Source: JACPFJ01 sp036504875
GTDB taxonomy: Bacteria > Desulfobacterota > Desulfuromonadia > Geobacterales > Pseudopelobacteraceae
Direction: 5' to 3'
Assembly (NCBI GenBank): GCA_036504875.1
Contig: DASXUK010000010.1
Coordinates: 12,305-76,304 of the forward strand
DNA length: 64,000 bases
Made by a program: the position numbers and the translations under genes. This document shows, piece by piece, positions 26,853-35,757 of this stretch. The notes beneath the pieces were generated by a model, which was not told where the DNA came from, did no database searches, and saw only the letters and a program-made list of their open reading frames with translations. The first letter of the stretch is position 1, and every line of letters starts with the position of its first letter.

Positions 26853-26900
26853 AATACGACAGATTGCGCCCAACAGAGGTGGAAGGATTCCTTGGAAAAC

Positions 26901-28742
26901 CTAAAAAACACCATGCAGTGGTCCACCTTTCCTAGCAAGTTCATCCACCTTGCGCTCCACCTGCGGGTCGTTTTCCAGCACCGGCGCATGGAACGGCTTG
27001 ACTCGCGCATCAATCACCAGCGGTCCAATACACCCCCAATGCCGGCCGTGTGTGTCGGCCCCAATTCCGTAGAGATCCGTGGCAGGGTTGGAACGGGTGA
27101 AGGTGACCCACAGGAAGTTGTTCAAGTTTTTTGCTGTAAAGCTGCTGTCGTCGCAAATAACGATCAACGGGAAACCGCCGAAGCAGTCCCGATCCCCGTA
27201 GAACCGGCAGAATTCCTCAATGGTGGCATCGCACTCGCCTCTGCCCTGCTCGGATGGCGGCCCCTGAATGGCTAGTACCCCAGGCAGACAGACATCGGCC
27301 CCGCCGAACCCGATCGGAAAATCCAGGCCGGCCGGTAACTGGGCCGAAAGTTTATGCCGCACCGGTCCGGCCGCAGCAATAACCACCTTGGAACCCTGGT
27401 TCAGTCCGGTCCCGCTATAATCAAGGGTATCGATGGTGGAGGCGGTCTGGAAATGCAGGTCTCTACGCCAGTCGGCCCGTTCCAGGATATGCTGCAGGAA
27501 AGCAGGGATATCGTGGGTATGCAAAGCTGGGGCATCCTCCTGGGCAGCGACAAACAGGTACTTGGCCAGCGAAAGCTGCCCCTGGCCGAGAATGGCATTG
27601 GCGATGGTCAGCAACTCCTGCGGCTGGCGCTCGGCAGCATAGGGTACGTAGCGTTCGCTGGCAATGGCCAGCAAAAGCGGATGAACTCCGGCTGCATCAA
27701 CGGCATGCACCTCCTTGACACCATTGACAACCGTCGGGATCAACGGGCCGGTCAGTTCGTGGACAAAGGCCCCGAAGCTGGTATCTTCCTGCGGGGGGCG
27801 TCCCACCGTGGTGAAGGGCCAGATCGCATCCTTGCGATGATAAACCTTATCGACCTCAATATAAGGGAATTCATGCGCCAGGCTATAATAACCAAGATGA
27901 TCACCAAAAGGACCTTCCGGCAAGGTCTTGCCGGGGTGAACAATTCCGCAGATACAAAAATCAGCCTCGGCACTAACCGGCAATTGACCGGTTAGTTTAG
28001 CCATAGGTATTCTGTGGCCGGCCAAAAGCCCGGCAAACGAGATTTCCGGCATCCCCTCCGGCAGCGGCATTACCGCCGCCACGGTCATGGCCGGAGCACC
28101 GCCGATAAAGATGTTTACTCTCAGAGATTCGCCGCGGGCAATAGCCTCGGCATGATGGCCGCCAATGCCGCGGTGAATCTGATAGTGCAGGCCGATCTGC
28201 CGGTCCGGCGCGTAATTATTACCCGACAGCTGCACCCGATACATCCCCAGGTTTGATTTGGCGACCCCCGGGGCCGCAGGGCTTTCGCTGTAGACTTGCG
28301 GCAGGGTGATGAAGGCGCCGCCATCCAAGGGCCAGGAGACAATCCGGGGTAATTTTGAAATCGTAGTTTGACCTTCCAGAACAGGTGCATTGGAGGTGGT
28401 GCTGGGCAGCAGGTGCAGGGCAGCCAATGGGGCTTTAATTATGTCCAGCGGATGCTTTAGAATGGAGAAGGGATTGATCTTCAAATTCACCAGACAACGA
28501 ATATCTTCCAGGGTATCCCTGAAGATGAAGCGGGTCCGCTCCAGAGTCCCGAACAGGTTACCCAGTAGCGGAAACTGACAGTCGACCGGATTCGTGAATA
28601 GCAGGGCCGGACCACCGGCCTGGTAAACCCGACGCTGAACAGCGCCAATCTCAAGATTCGGATCAAGCGGCGTAGAAATACGAATCAGCATACGGCGGCG
28701 CTCCAGATCAGCAACGCATTCCTGCATATTGCGGTAACCCAT
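26901..28742 (-). CDS. UbiD-family prenylated-FMN decarboxylase
   Basis: A 613-residue protein of the UbiD family, which uses prenylated FMN to (de)carboxylate aromatic or alpha,beta-unsaturated acids. Visible features are a normal N-terminus (MGYRNMQECVADLE) and the conserved EGPFGDHLGYYS near residue 280 holding catalytic-type Glu residues. It is longer than E. coli UbiD (about 497). True UbiD acts in ubiquinone synthesis, but menaquinone-pathway and aromatic-degradation members also exist, so the substrate is open. No ubiX-like gene is in the window. ATG 28742 follows GGAGG that lies inside the end of the TPR gene; the two genes are two bases apart. Confidence 0.88.
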   Translation of the reverse strand: MGYRNMQECVADLERRRMLIRISTPLDPNLEIGAVQRRVYQAGGPALLFTNPVDCQFPLLGNLFGTLERTRFIFRDTLEDIRCLVNLKINPFSILKHPLDIIKAPLAALHLLPSTTSNAPVLEGQTTISKLPRIVSWPLDGGAFITLPQVYSESPAAPGVAKSNLGMYRVQLSGNNYAPDRQIGLHYQIHRGIGGHHAEAIARGESLRVNIFIGGAPAMTVAAVMPLPEGMPEISFAGLLAGHRIPMAKLTGQLPVSAEADFCICGIVHPGKTLPEGPFGDHLGYYSLAHEFPYIEVDKVYHRKDAIWPFTTVGRPPQEDTSFGAFVHELTGPLIPTVVNGVKEVHAVDAAGVHPLLLAIASERYVPYAAERQPQELLTIANAILGQGQLSLAKYLFVAAQEDAPALHTHDIPAFLQHILERADWRRDLHFQTASTIDTLDYSGTGLNQGSKVVIAAAGPVRHKLSAQLPAGLDFPIGFGGADVCLPGVLAIQGPPSEQGRGECDATIEEFCRFYGDRDCFGGFPLIVICDDSSFTAKNLNNFLWVTFTRSNPATDLYGIGADTHGRHWGCIGPLVIDARVKPFHAPVLENDPQVERKVDELARKGGPLHGVF

Positions 28743-28744
28743 GT

Positions 28745-29989
28745 TTAGTTTTTCCTCCTGATTTTAGCCAGAATCCTGTCGGTCAGCCGCAGTCTCTCCC
28801 GAGCGGCAATCAGCTCCTGCCGCGAAGACTGGTCCTTAAAGTGCTCCAGCGCTTCGGCCAGCAACGACTCGGCTTCGTTCAGGTCGCCCAGCTTGTGACG
28901 CAGACGCGCCAGGGCCACCTGGTAAGCGACAATTTCCGGATCAAAGGCAATGGCCTTACGGAGAGAGACCTCGGCCAGGGAGGACTGCTCGCTGCGGCTC
29001 TCCTTTTTAGACTTTTGGAAAAGCACCATGGCAATAGCAGCGCGTACATCCTTTTGATCGTTTTCGTTCTCAAGGGTTTTCAAAGCCTCCTCCAGAAAAG
29101 CGGTCGCACCGTCATGGTTGCCGGCCCTTACCTGGGCCGCCATAACCGCAGCAATCGTTTCCTTACCCTGAGGGTGAATCCGGTAGGCCTGCTTAAAATT
29201 TGCCAGCGCCTGATCGTACTCCTCGCGCGCCAGGGCGGCCTTGCCCTGGTCCATCAGAATGCGGACGCGGTGCCCGGTGAAGATAGCCTTTACCCCTGGA
29301 TCGACGATCCTGTCGAAGCGTTCATCGTATAATCGGTTGAAATCCTGGTAGCGCCCGGCCCGGATATATGAGTTGGCCAGACTGGTTAGATAGGGAGCCA
29401 AGATTTTAGGACTTTGATCAGCAACTGCATCAACCAGTGCCAGGGCTTTTACATAGAGCGGCAAAGCCTCACTGTTATGCCCTTGTTTCACTAAAGCAAT
29501 GGCTTGAGACCGAAATAACTGCGCCTCAAACTGGTTGTGGATCCAGTTGCGACGCTTCTCAGCCAATTGGTCATCTGGAATGCGATTCAAGGTGAAGCGG
29601 GCCAGGTCAAAATTGCAATCCTCAACAGCTTGATCTATATGGCGATCCTTCAGTTCCGCGGTTATCCGGTTGCCTTCGGTATAAATACTTATGAAATGGC
29701 CGCTGGCCTTGATTTCATCCTGGTATGGATAATTTACTTCCAACCTGGCGCGATTCGACCCGGAAAAGCGACCGATAGTAAGCTCTTCACCGCTAAAATA
29801 GCCGCTGGATTTAGTTTCAGAGTCATTGAATACCATCTCGACGGCATGCCGGTCTTTCAGATCCTTGCACGCCTTACCGGACGAAACCAGTACCTGCATG
29901 GTGCCGGTATAATAGCGAAGCTCAGAAAACCCGCTTTGCGGCACTGCGCAAGTCACGGCTAACAGGCTGATGATTATAGAAGTTCGCAT
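28745..29989 (-). CDS. Exported TPR-repeat protein, unknown function
   Basis: A 414-residue protein with a signal peptide (to about residue 20). The N-terminal ~125 residues form an unrecognised, probably beta-rich domain. From about residue 145 to 395 there are tetratricopeptide-type helical repeats, for example around SEALPLYVKALALVD, ALANFKQAYRIHP and AESLLAEALEHF. TPRs mediate protein binding; location is likely periplasmic. It immediately precedes ubiD on the same strand, which may be an operon without functional link. Start ATG 29989 has AAGG nearby. Confidence 0.8.
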   Translation of the reverse strand: MRTSIIISLLAVTCAVPQSGFSELRYYTGTMQVLVSSGKACKDLKDRHAVEMVFNDSETKSSGYFSGEELTIGRFSGSNRARLEVNYPYQDEIKASGHFISIYTEGNRITAELKDRHIDQAVEDCNFDLARFTLNRIPDDQLAEKRRNWIHNQFEAQLFRSQAIALVKQGHNSEALPLYVKALALVDAVADQSPKILAPYLTSLANSYIRAGRYQDFNRLYDERFDRIVDPGVKAIFTGHRVRILMDQGKAALAREEYDQALANFKQAYRIHPQGKETIAAVMAAQVRAGNHDGATAFLEEALKTLENENDQKDVRAAIAMVLFQKSKKESRSEQSSLAEVSLRKAIAFDPEIVAYQVALARLRHKLGDLNEAESLLAEALEHFKDQSSRQELIAARERLRLTDRILAKIRRKN

Positions 29990-30492
29990 AAACCTTATAA
30001 AAGAACCCTTTCCTTACCTTGTTTTATCAATGTAATCTGACAGAAACCACCGCGGATTGCAACGGAGTTTCAGTGCCCGGATTAACCCTTTTCAAGAAAA
30101 TTGTAATCATCACAATGCTGCTTTTCGTTGCTGCCGCTTCTGGCGTCATCGCTGATTTTGCTTTTAAATCTTGATTTGATCAATCGCATCTTACGGCGGC
30201 CATAACCACTCCGACCGCCATGAAGCTCTTTTCGTTGCAATCAATTGCGCCTCGCTGCCGGCCAGCCTTAAATTGCCTCGCTTCTTAATACCCTCATAAG
30301 TGCCTGAATATAGCCACACTCTGGCCAATTCCAGCACATACTGCCCTCAGCGTCACCCCCGGTAACTGTATTTTCTCGATATTCATATTATAATTACACT
30401 AGATTTTATCTTCATTAACGAGTAGCATCTAGCTTACAATAAAACAGCATTTCGCAAATCACTAGGACCACATCTAAAAAAGGGAGGCTATC
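29990..30492. other. 503-base intergenic region upstream of livK
   Basis: It separates the divergent TPR and livK genes. It holds a possible 33-codon frame (30073-30174) and a candidate -10 box TATAAT at 30389-30394 about 100 bases before livK, without a convincing -35. The middle part (30180-30370) has no frame, repeat or hairpin I recognise and may be decayed coding sequence. The liv ribosome site GGGAGG is at 30481-30486. Confidence 0.4.
30073..30174 (+). CDS. Possible 33-residue single-pass membrane peptide
   Basis: GTG 30073 is preceded by GGAG (30064-30067) at five bases and followed by 33 codons to TGA 30172. The product has a basic start (LFKK), one hydrophobic stretch of about 18 residues (IVIITMLLFVAAASGVIA) and a short tail. 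The ribosome site and hydrophobic segment make it plausible, but a frame this short can occur by chance and no family is recognised. Confidence 0.25.
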   Translation: MPGLTLFKKIVIITMLLFVAAASGVIADFAFKS

Positions 30493-31647
30493 ATGTTAAA
30501 ACGAATCGGAGTAGCAACATTAGCGCTGGCCTTGGCTATCCCCGGTACCGCCCTGGCTGCCAAAGTAAAAATCGGTTTTATAAACACAATCACCGGTGCC
30601 GAAGCCCCTATCGGCGAAAACTTGACCAACGGTGTTTCCCTGGCCCTTGAGGATCTTAAGAAAAAGGGCATCGAGGTCGACTTGATCAAGGAGGATGACA
30701 CCGGCAAACCTGAAAAATCTCTGGCAGCTTTTGAAAAACTGGCTACCCGCGATAACGTGGCCGGCGTAGTCGGTCCCTACACCTCGGCCTGTTCCAGTGC
30801 TGTTGCCAGCCAGGCCGACAAGTACAAAGTTCCGATCATTATTCCGGCTGCAGCCAAAGAGGAGATCACCCGCAAAGGCTACAAATATGTCTTCCGGCTC
30901 AACGCCCCGGCCGATGTCTACTCGTCGGTTCTGATGGACGCCATCCAGACCATCGACAAGCCCAAAACCATCGCCTATATCTATGAGAGTACCGATTTCG
31001 GCACCTCCACCGTAAAGACAGCCAAGGAATACGCCAAGAAGCTCGGCATCCAGGAAGTGGCTGACGAGAAGTACCAGAAGGGTGCCCCTGATTTTCGCTC
31101 GACCCTATCCAAGATCAAGTCCAAGAATCCAGACTTGGTCTTCATGGTTTCCTACGTGGTTGACGCCATCACCCTCATGCGTCAGTCCAAGGAGATCGGC
31201 CTGGCACCCAAGGCCTTCCTGGGTGGCGGCGCCGGCTTTACCACCGCACAATTCTTGGCCCAGAAGGAAATCTCCAACATGGTCATGTCCAGCACCCAGT
31301 GGACCGATGATGTAAACTGGCCGGGCGCTGCTAATTTCTCAAAGCGCTATTCGGCCAAGTTCAAGAAGGAACCGACCTACCACGCTGCCTGTGCCTATGA
31401 AGCCATGATGATTATGGCCGAGACCGCTTCCAAGAATGCCGGCGATCGCGACAAGACCCGCAACGGCCTGAAATCCGGCCAGTGGAACGGCATCATGGGC
31501 GATGTCAAGTTTGCCGACTACGCCGGTTTCACCAACCAGAACAACCACCAAATGCTGGTTCAACAGGTACAAAACGGCAAGTACGAAACCATCTTTCCAC
31601 CCAAGTTCGCCACCAAGAAACCGGTGTATCCGTTCAAATGGAAGTAA
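30493..31647 (+). CDS. livK: Branched-chain amino acid ABC transporter, substrate-binding protein
   Basis: A 384-residue periplasmic binding protein (type I fold, Leu/Ile/Val-binding family). The signal peptide covers residues 1-22 (ending ALA). The mature protein begins KVKIGFINTITGAEAPIG, the normal start of LivK-like proteins, with SACSSAVASQ in the first lobe. It delivers ligand to the LivHM permease. The ligand could be branched-chain amino acids or another small organic acid or amide, as this family is broad. It starts at ATG 30493 with GGGAGG upstream and heads a livKHMGF operon. Confidence 0.93.
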   Translation: MLKRIGVATLALALAIPGTALAAKVKIGFINTITGAEAPIGENLTNGVSLALEDLKKKGIEVDLIKEDDTGKPEKSLAAFEKLATRDNVAGVVGPYTSACSSAVASQADKYKVPIIIPAAAKEEITRKGYKYVFRLNAPADVYSSVLMDAIQTIDKPKTIAYIYESTDFGTSTVKTAKEYAKKLGIQEVADEKYQKGAPDFRSTLSKIKSKNPDLVFMVSYVVDAITLMRQSKEIGLAPKAFLGGGAGFTTAQFLAQKEISNMVMSSTQWTDDVNWPGAANFSKRYSAKFKKEPTYHAACAYEAMMIMAETASKNAGDRDKTRNGLKSGQWNGIMGDVKFADYAGFTNQNNHQMLVQQVQNGKYETIFPPKFATKKPVYPFKWK

Positions 31648-31655
31648 CTGATGCA

Positions 31656-31704
31656 GTGAGGGGTGAGGGTTTTGTCTCTGTTTTGAATCTCACTCACTCC
31701 TCAC
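31656..31704 (+). repeat. Inverted repeat between livK and livH
   Basis: GTGAGGGGTGAG (31656-31667) and CTCACTCCTCAC (31693-31704) are inverted copies with one mismatch and can form a hairpin. Further CTCAC/CTTAC units follow up to 31727. The hairpin could stabilise the livK message or reduce read-through into livHMGF, since binding proteins are needed in excess. No T-run follows, so it is not a standard terminator. Confidence 0.55.
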
Positions 31705-31738
31705 GACTTACTCCTTACGCCTCACTGGAGCTTTTATC

Positions 31739-32611
31739 ATGACCTTTTCTGTATTACTGCAGTCGATTATCAGCGGCGTCCTGATTGGCGGCGTCTACGC
31801 GCTGATCGGTATCGGCCTGACCATCATCTTCGGCGTCATGCGCGTAATAAATTTCGCCCACGGTGACATCATGATGGTCGGCATGTACCTCACTTACTTC
31901 CTCTTCACATTGGCAGGTATTGATCCCTTTATATCGGTTCTGATCACCATGCCGCTCATGTTCCTGTTCGGCGCGATCCTTCAAAGAATATTCATCAATC
32001 GTATCCTGGGATCACTGCCACAGAACCAGATTCTGCTGACCATCGGCCTGGGCCTGATCATGAGCAACACCACCATGCTGGCCTTTACCTCGGATTATAA
32101 AATCCTGACCACGACCTATTCTTCTTCCAGCTTCAATCTGGGAGGCATCTCCATCTCCGAACCGCTTTTGATCTCATTCCTGATTACCGCAGCAATTACC
32201 GCCGCCCTGTACTGGTTTTTGATTAAAACCGATACTGGCCAAGCCATACGCGCCACGGCCCAAGACCGTGAAGCTGCCCAGTTGATGGGCATCAACGTCA
32301 AGTGGATGTCGATCCTCTCCTTCGGAATCGGCTCTGCCATGGCCGGTACTGCCGGGGCACTGATTGCCCCGACCTACTACATCTTCCCCCAGGTAGGCAG
32401 CGCCTTTACCCTGAAAGCCTTTGTCATTACCGTTCTGGGAGGTATGGGGAGCATTGTGGGCGCCACGCTGGGCGGCATCATCATCGGCTTGGTCGAATCG
32501 GTGGCGGCCGTCACCATCTCGTCCGACTGGAAAGATGTGGTTGTCTTTTCCATATTCCTGCTGGTACTCCTCATCAAGCCTTCCGGCCTGATGGGCAAAT
32601 CGCGCATGTAA
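31739..32611 (+). CDS. livH: Branched-chain amino acid ABC transporter permease
   Basis: A 290-residue inner-membrane permease of the LivH family with about eight hydrophobic segments. The N-terminal IGIGLTIIFGVMRVINFAHGD motif (about residues 23-43) and a C-terminal half containing GTAGALIAPTY and VLGGMGSIVGA are typical. It pairs with LivM to form the channel. Start ATG 31739 has GGAG upstream. It is followed 17 bases later by livM. Confidence 0.95.
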   Translation: MTFSVLLQSIISGVLIGGVYALIGIGLTIIFGVMRVINFAHGDIMMVGMYLTYFLFTLAGIDPFISVLITMPLMFLFGAILQRIFINRILGSLPQNQILLTIGLGLIMSNTTMLAFTSDYKILTTTYSSSSFNLGGISISEPLLISFLITAAITAALYWFLIKTDTGQAIRATAQDREAAQLMGINVKWMSILSFGIGSAMAGTAGALIAPTYYIFPQVGSAFTLKAFVITVLGGMGSIVGATLGGIIIGLVESVAAVTISSDWKDVVVFSIFLLVLLIKPSGLMGKSRM

Positions 32612-32628
32612 GCGGAGATCATGAAACA

Positions 32629-33708
32629 ATGAAAGCCTTTAATCCATTGCATTCTCAGCGGGGAGCTTCTGCTGTACAGGTATCTATCGGCATTGCCGTC
32701 ATTGCGGCCCTGTTTGCCTTCCCACAGTTTGTAGAAAGCCCGTATGTCCTGCACATGATGATCCTGTTTTTTCTCAGTACCCTGATGGGGCAGAGCTGGA
32801 ATATCATCGGCGGCTATGCCGGGCAGTACTCGGTTGGTCATGCCGCTTACTTCGGAACCGGCGCCTACACGACCCTGATCCTGCTGACCACCAGGGAGAT
32901 CGCCCCCTGGTACGGCATGTGGGTCGGCATTGCTGCGTCCATTGTCCTGGCGCTGATCATCGGCTCGATCTGTTTTCGCCTGCGAGGCCCTTATTTTGTC
33001 CTGGCCTCCATTGCCGTGGCCGAGATAGTGCGTGGTACAGCGCTCAACCTGACCGATCTCACCAAAGGGGCTGAAGGAATCCTGGTGACCGACATTCCGG
33101 TCTTCAATATCGGCGAGACCATCATTACCGACTTTTCCAGCAAGGTGCCCTACTACTACATCGCCCTGGTACTGGCGCTGATAATAATCGGCGTCACCTG
33201 GCTGGTACAGCACTCCAAGCTGGGTTACTACTTCCAGGCCATCCGCGAGGATCAGGACGCCGCCCACTCACTGGGCATCAACCTTACCATCTGGAAAAAC
33301 AGCGCTTTAGTCATCTCGGCTGCCTTCACCTCGCTGGCAGGAAGTTTTTATGCCATTTTCGTCAAATTCATCGACCCTTCGACAGTACTGCCGCTCGACC
33401 TGTCGGTGCAGATCGTCCTGATCAGCATCATCGGTGGTATCGGCACCATCTTTGGGCCGGTAATCGGAGCACTGGTGCTGGTTCCGCTCTCCGAAGCGCT
33501 ACGCAGCAATGTCATCGCCCAGGGCCTGATCAACTCCGGCCTGGTCAGTGAAGACTCCGGTGTCGGGATTTTCCTGAAAGAGAATCTGGCCCATGCCCAT
33601 GTCCTGATCTACGGCATCCTGGTAGTCGTGGTCATCCTGTTCATGCCGGAAGGGGTATTAGGCTATTTCAGGAAGATGGCCGCCAAGAAAAAGGGGGGTA
33701 ACGCCTGA
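32629..33708 (+). CDS. livM: Branched-chain amino acid ABC transporter permease
   Basis: Encodes 359 residues from ATG 32629; the frame is open further upstream, but that part overlaps livH and lacks family features. It has about nine to ten membrane segments, with the family motif GGYAGQYSVGHAAYFGTGAY near residue 61-80 and the cytoplasmic coupling segment AIREDQDAAHSLGIN near 204-218. It ends with a basic tail. It is the partner of LivH, and its stop overlaps the livG start by one base (TGATG). Confidence 0.94.
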   Translation: MKAFNPLHSQRGASAVQVSIGIAVIAALFAFPQFVESPYVLHMMILFFLSTLMGQSWNIIGGYAGQYSVGHAAYFGTGAYTTLILLTTREIAPWYGMWVGIAASIVLALIIGSICFRLRGPYFVLASIAVAEIVRGTALNLTDLTKGAEGILVTDIPVFNIGETIITDFSSKVPYYYIALVLALIIIGVTWLVQHSKLGYYFQAIREDQDAAHSLGINLTIWKNSALVISAAFTSLAGSFYAIFVKFIDPSTVLPLDLSVQIVLISIIGGIGTIFGPVIGALVLVPLSEALRSNVIAQGLINSGLVSEDSGVGIFLKENLAHAHVLIYGILVVVVILFMPEGVLGYFRKMAAKKKGGNA

Positions 33709-34421
33709 TGGCCATTCTGGAAATCAAACATGTCAGCAAATTCTTCGGCGGTCTGGCCGCCAACTCCGATGTCTCCTTTGAAATCACCGAAGGTATGATC
33801 ATGGGTCTGATCGGCCCAAACGGAGCCGGTAAAACCACCTTGTTCAACTGTATTACCGGCTACTATCCGCCTTCCAAAGGCGAGATAATCTTTAACGGTC
33901 GGACAATGAACCACCTGCAACCGGACGCCGTCTGCAAACTAGGCATGGCCCGCACCTGGCAAAAGGTGCGCCCCCTGGCCAAGATGACCGTTGTCGACAA
34001 CGTCATGGTCGGGGCGCTCTGCCGTACCAACTCCATCAAAAAGGCTCGTGAAATGGCCATGGAGCAAGTCAAAGTCGTACGACTTGAACACCGGGCCGAT
34101 TTTCTGGCTGGAGGCCTGCCGATTGGTGAAAGAAAGAAGCTGGAGGTAGCCCGCGTGATGGCTACGCAACCAAGGCTGCTGCTGCTGGATGAGGTTATGG
34201 GCGGTCTCAACCCGGCCGAAAGCGAGGAAATCATCCAGTTGATCCTGGATATCAAGAAGCTGGGGATCACCCAGATGGTCATAGAACATGATATGAAGGC
34301 CATCATGCGTATCTCCGATCGTGTGGTGGTGCTTTGTTCCGGCGAAAAATTGGCCGAAGGCTCACCGCAGGAGGTCGTCAGCAATCCCGAGGTAATAACG
34401 GCATATCTGGGAAGCGAATAA
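33708..34421 (+). CDS. livG: Branched-chain amino acid ABC transporter ATP-binding protein
   Basis: A 237-residue ABC ATPase. Walker A is GPNGAGKTT near residue 36-44. The LivG group has the modified signature GGLPIGERKKLEVAR near 138-152, followed by Walker B LLLLDEVMGG. Its ATG overlaps the livM stop, indicating translational coupling. It powers the LivHM channel together with LivF. Confidence 0.95.
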   Translation: MAILEIKHVSKFFGGLAANSDVSFEITEGMIMGLIGPNGAGKTTLFNCITGYYPPSKGEIIFNGRTMNHLQPDAVCKLGMARTWQKVRPLAKMTVVDNVMVGALCRTNSIKKAREMAMEQVKVVRLEHRADFLAGGLPIGERKKLEVARVMATQPRLLLLDEVMGGLNPAESEEIIQLILDIKKLGITQMVIEHDMKAIMRISDRVVVLCSGEKLAEGSPQEVVSNPEVITAYLGSE

Positions 34422-34438
34422 ATTCAAGAGGATTCTCC

Positions 34439-35143
34439 ATGCTCACAATCAATAAACTTAATTTCAGTTATGGCGACCTGAAGGTCCTCTGGGATATCGA
34501 TCTGGAGGTCCACCAAGGCGAGATCGTCACGGTGGTCGGCGCCAATGGCGCGGGTAAGTCCACCACGCTCAAGAACATCTCCCGCTTGGAGAGACCCGCG
34601 TCCGGCAGCATCACCTTCAATGGTGAGAGCATCAATGATCTGGAATCGCACCAGGTGGTGGAACGCGGCATCGTGCAGGTTCCCGAGGGCAGAAAAATCT
34701 TCCCCGAAATGACCGTTCTGGAAAATCTTCGCATGGGCTCTTTTATAAAGAGCGCCCGACCTGACCGTGAGGCTAATGTGGAGCGGGTTTTCAGCATGTT
34801 CCCGCGTCTCAAGGAGCGTGAGAAACAGTTGGGCGGCACCATGTCGGGGGGTGAGCAACAGATGCTGGCGATTGGCCGCGGGCTGATGGCCAACCCCAAA
34901 CTGCTGCTTTTGGACGAACCTTCGCTGGGACTCTCGCCACTGTTTGTAAAGATCATCTTCGGGATCATCCAGGAGATCAATAAACTGGGAGTTACCATCC
35001 TGCTGGTGGAACAGAATGTATTTCAATCATTGAAAATTGCGCATCGAGCCTATGTTCTGGAGACCGGCCGGGTTGTCTTGTCCGGCACCGGCAGCAATCT
35101 ATTGAATAATGATCATGTCAAGAAGGCCTTTTTGGGCATGTGA
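34439..35143 (+). CDS. livF: Branched-chain amino acid ABC transporter ATP-binding protein
   Basis: Encodes 234 residues from ATG 34439, preceded by AAGAGGA at 34426-34432; the frame extends upstream into livG but the family start MLTINKLNFSYG is here. Walker A is GANGAGKST, the signature is MSGGEQQMLAIGR near residue 137-149, and Walker B is LLLLDEPSLGLSP. It is the second ATPase of the Liv importer. A perfect 20-bp hairpin follows 11 bases after its stop. Confidence 0.95.
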   Translation: MLTINKLNFSYGDLKVLWDIDLEVHQGEIVTVVGANGAGKSTTLKNISRLERPASGSITFNGESINDLESHQVVERGIVQVPEGRKIFPEMTVLENLRMGSFIKSARPDREANVERVFSMFPRLKEREKQLGGTMSGGEQQMLAIGRGLMANPKLLLLDEPSLGLSPLFVKIIFGIIQEINKLGVTILLVEQNVFQSLKIAHRAYVLETGRVVLSGTGSNLLNNDHVKKAFLGM

Positions 35144-35154
35144 ATAAAAAAAAA

Positions 35155-35197
35155 CCTCACCCTGCCCTTCTCCCACGGGGAGAAGGGCAGGGTGAGG
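35155..35197. repeat. Perfect 20-bp inverted repeat after livF
   Basis: The left arm 35155-35174 and right arm 35178-35197 are exact inverted copies (CCTCACCCTGCCCTTCTCCC and its complement) around ACG. An A-run (35146-35154) lies on the left, so a T-run follows only on the minus strand, away from the liv operon. It resembles dispersed REP-like intergenic palindromes more than a liv terminator. Confidence 0.8.
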
Positions 35198-35216
35198 GAA
35201 AATGAAAGGAACTGCC

Positions 35217-35636
35217 ATGCAAACAGTCGCACAATGGATGACCGCCAATCCGATCACCATCGAGTCGAATACCCCGATCATCGAGGCCATGCACCTTATG
35301 AAGGAGAAGAATGTTCGCCGTTTCCCGGTTACCTGCAAAGGAAAATTCTGCGGCCTGATCACCGACCGGATGATCAAGGACTTTACGCCCGGCCAGTCAT
35401 CTTCGCTGGACACCTGGGAGGTGCACTATGTCCTCTCCAAGGCCACGGTAAAAGATGCCATGAATCCGCATCCTTTCACTATTACCCCCAATGCACCGCT
35501 CAGCCAGGCTGCCCAGATCATTCATGACAACAAGCTGAACGGTTTGTGCGTGACCGATAATGAAAACCGACTGGTGGGACTGCTTACTGTTACCAACCTG
35601 ACGGAGGCGCTGATTGCGCTCTGTGCAAAAGGTTAG
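35217..35636 (+). CDS. CBS-domain pair protein
   Basis: Encodes 139 residues from ATG 35217, six bases after AAGGA; an ATG at 35202 lies before that ribosome site. It consists of two CBS domains (about residues 5-60 and 78-135), beginning with VAQWMTANPITI and VKDAMNPHPFTI. Such pairs bind adenosine nucleotides and act as energy sensors. It resembles AcuB-like proteins. Its place behind the liv operon hints at regulation of amino acid uptake or use, but nothing proves this. Confidence 0.85.
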   Translation: MQTVAQWMTANPITIESNTPIIEAMHLMKEKNVRRFPVTCKGKFCGLITDRMIKDFTPGQSSSLDTWEVHYVLSKATVKDAMNPHPFTITPNAPLSQAAQIIHDNKLNGLCVTDNENRLVGLLTVTNLTEALIALCAKG

Positions 35637-35757
35637 CCCCTGCCTGCGGCTTTTTGACCAGCCTCGCAGTAGAAGGCGACTACCACGCGCGTCCTACCGG
35701 CACAATAAAAATGGGCCTGTTTATTGAAGTAAGGCGGGACTAACGGTAAACCGAATG

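Noticed and set aside
32377..33267. A 296-codon minus-strand frame across livH/livM
   Set aside because: Antisense shadow of the permease genes; low-complexity Gly/Gln/Asp-rich translation with no family features.
34439..35143. Longer start for livF within livG
   Set aside because: The upstream extension reads out of frame through livG and lacks ABC family sequence; ATG 34439 has a proper ribosome site.
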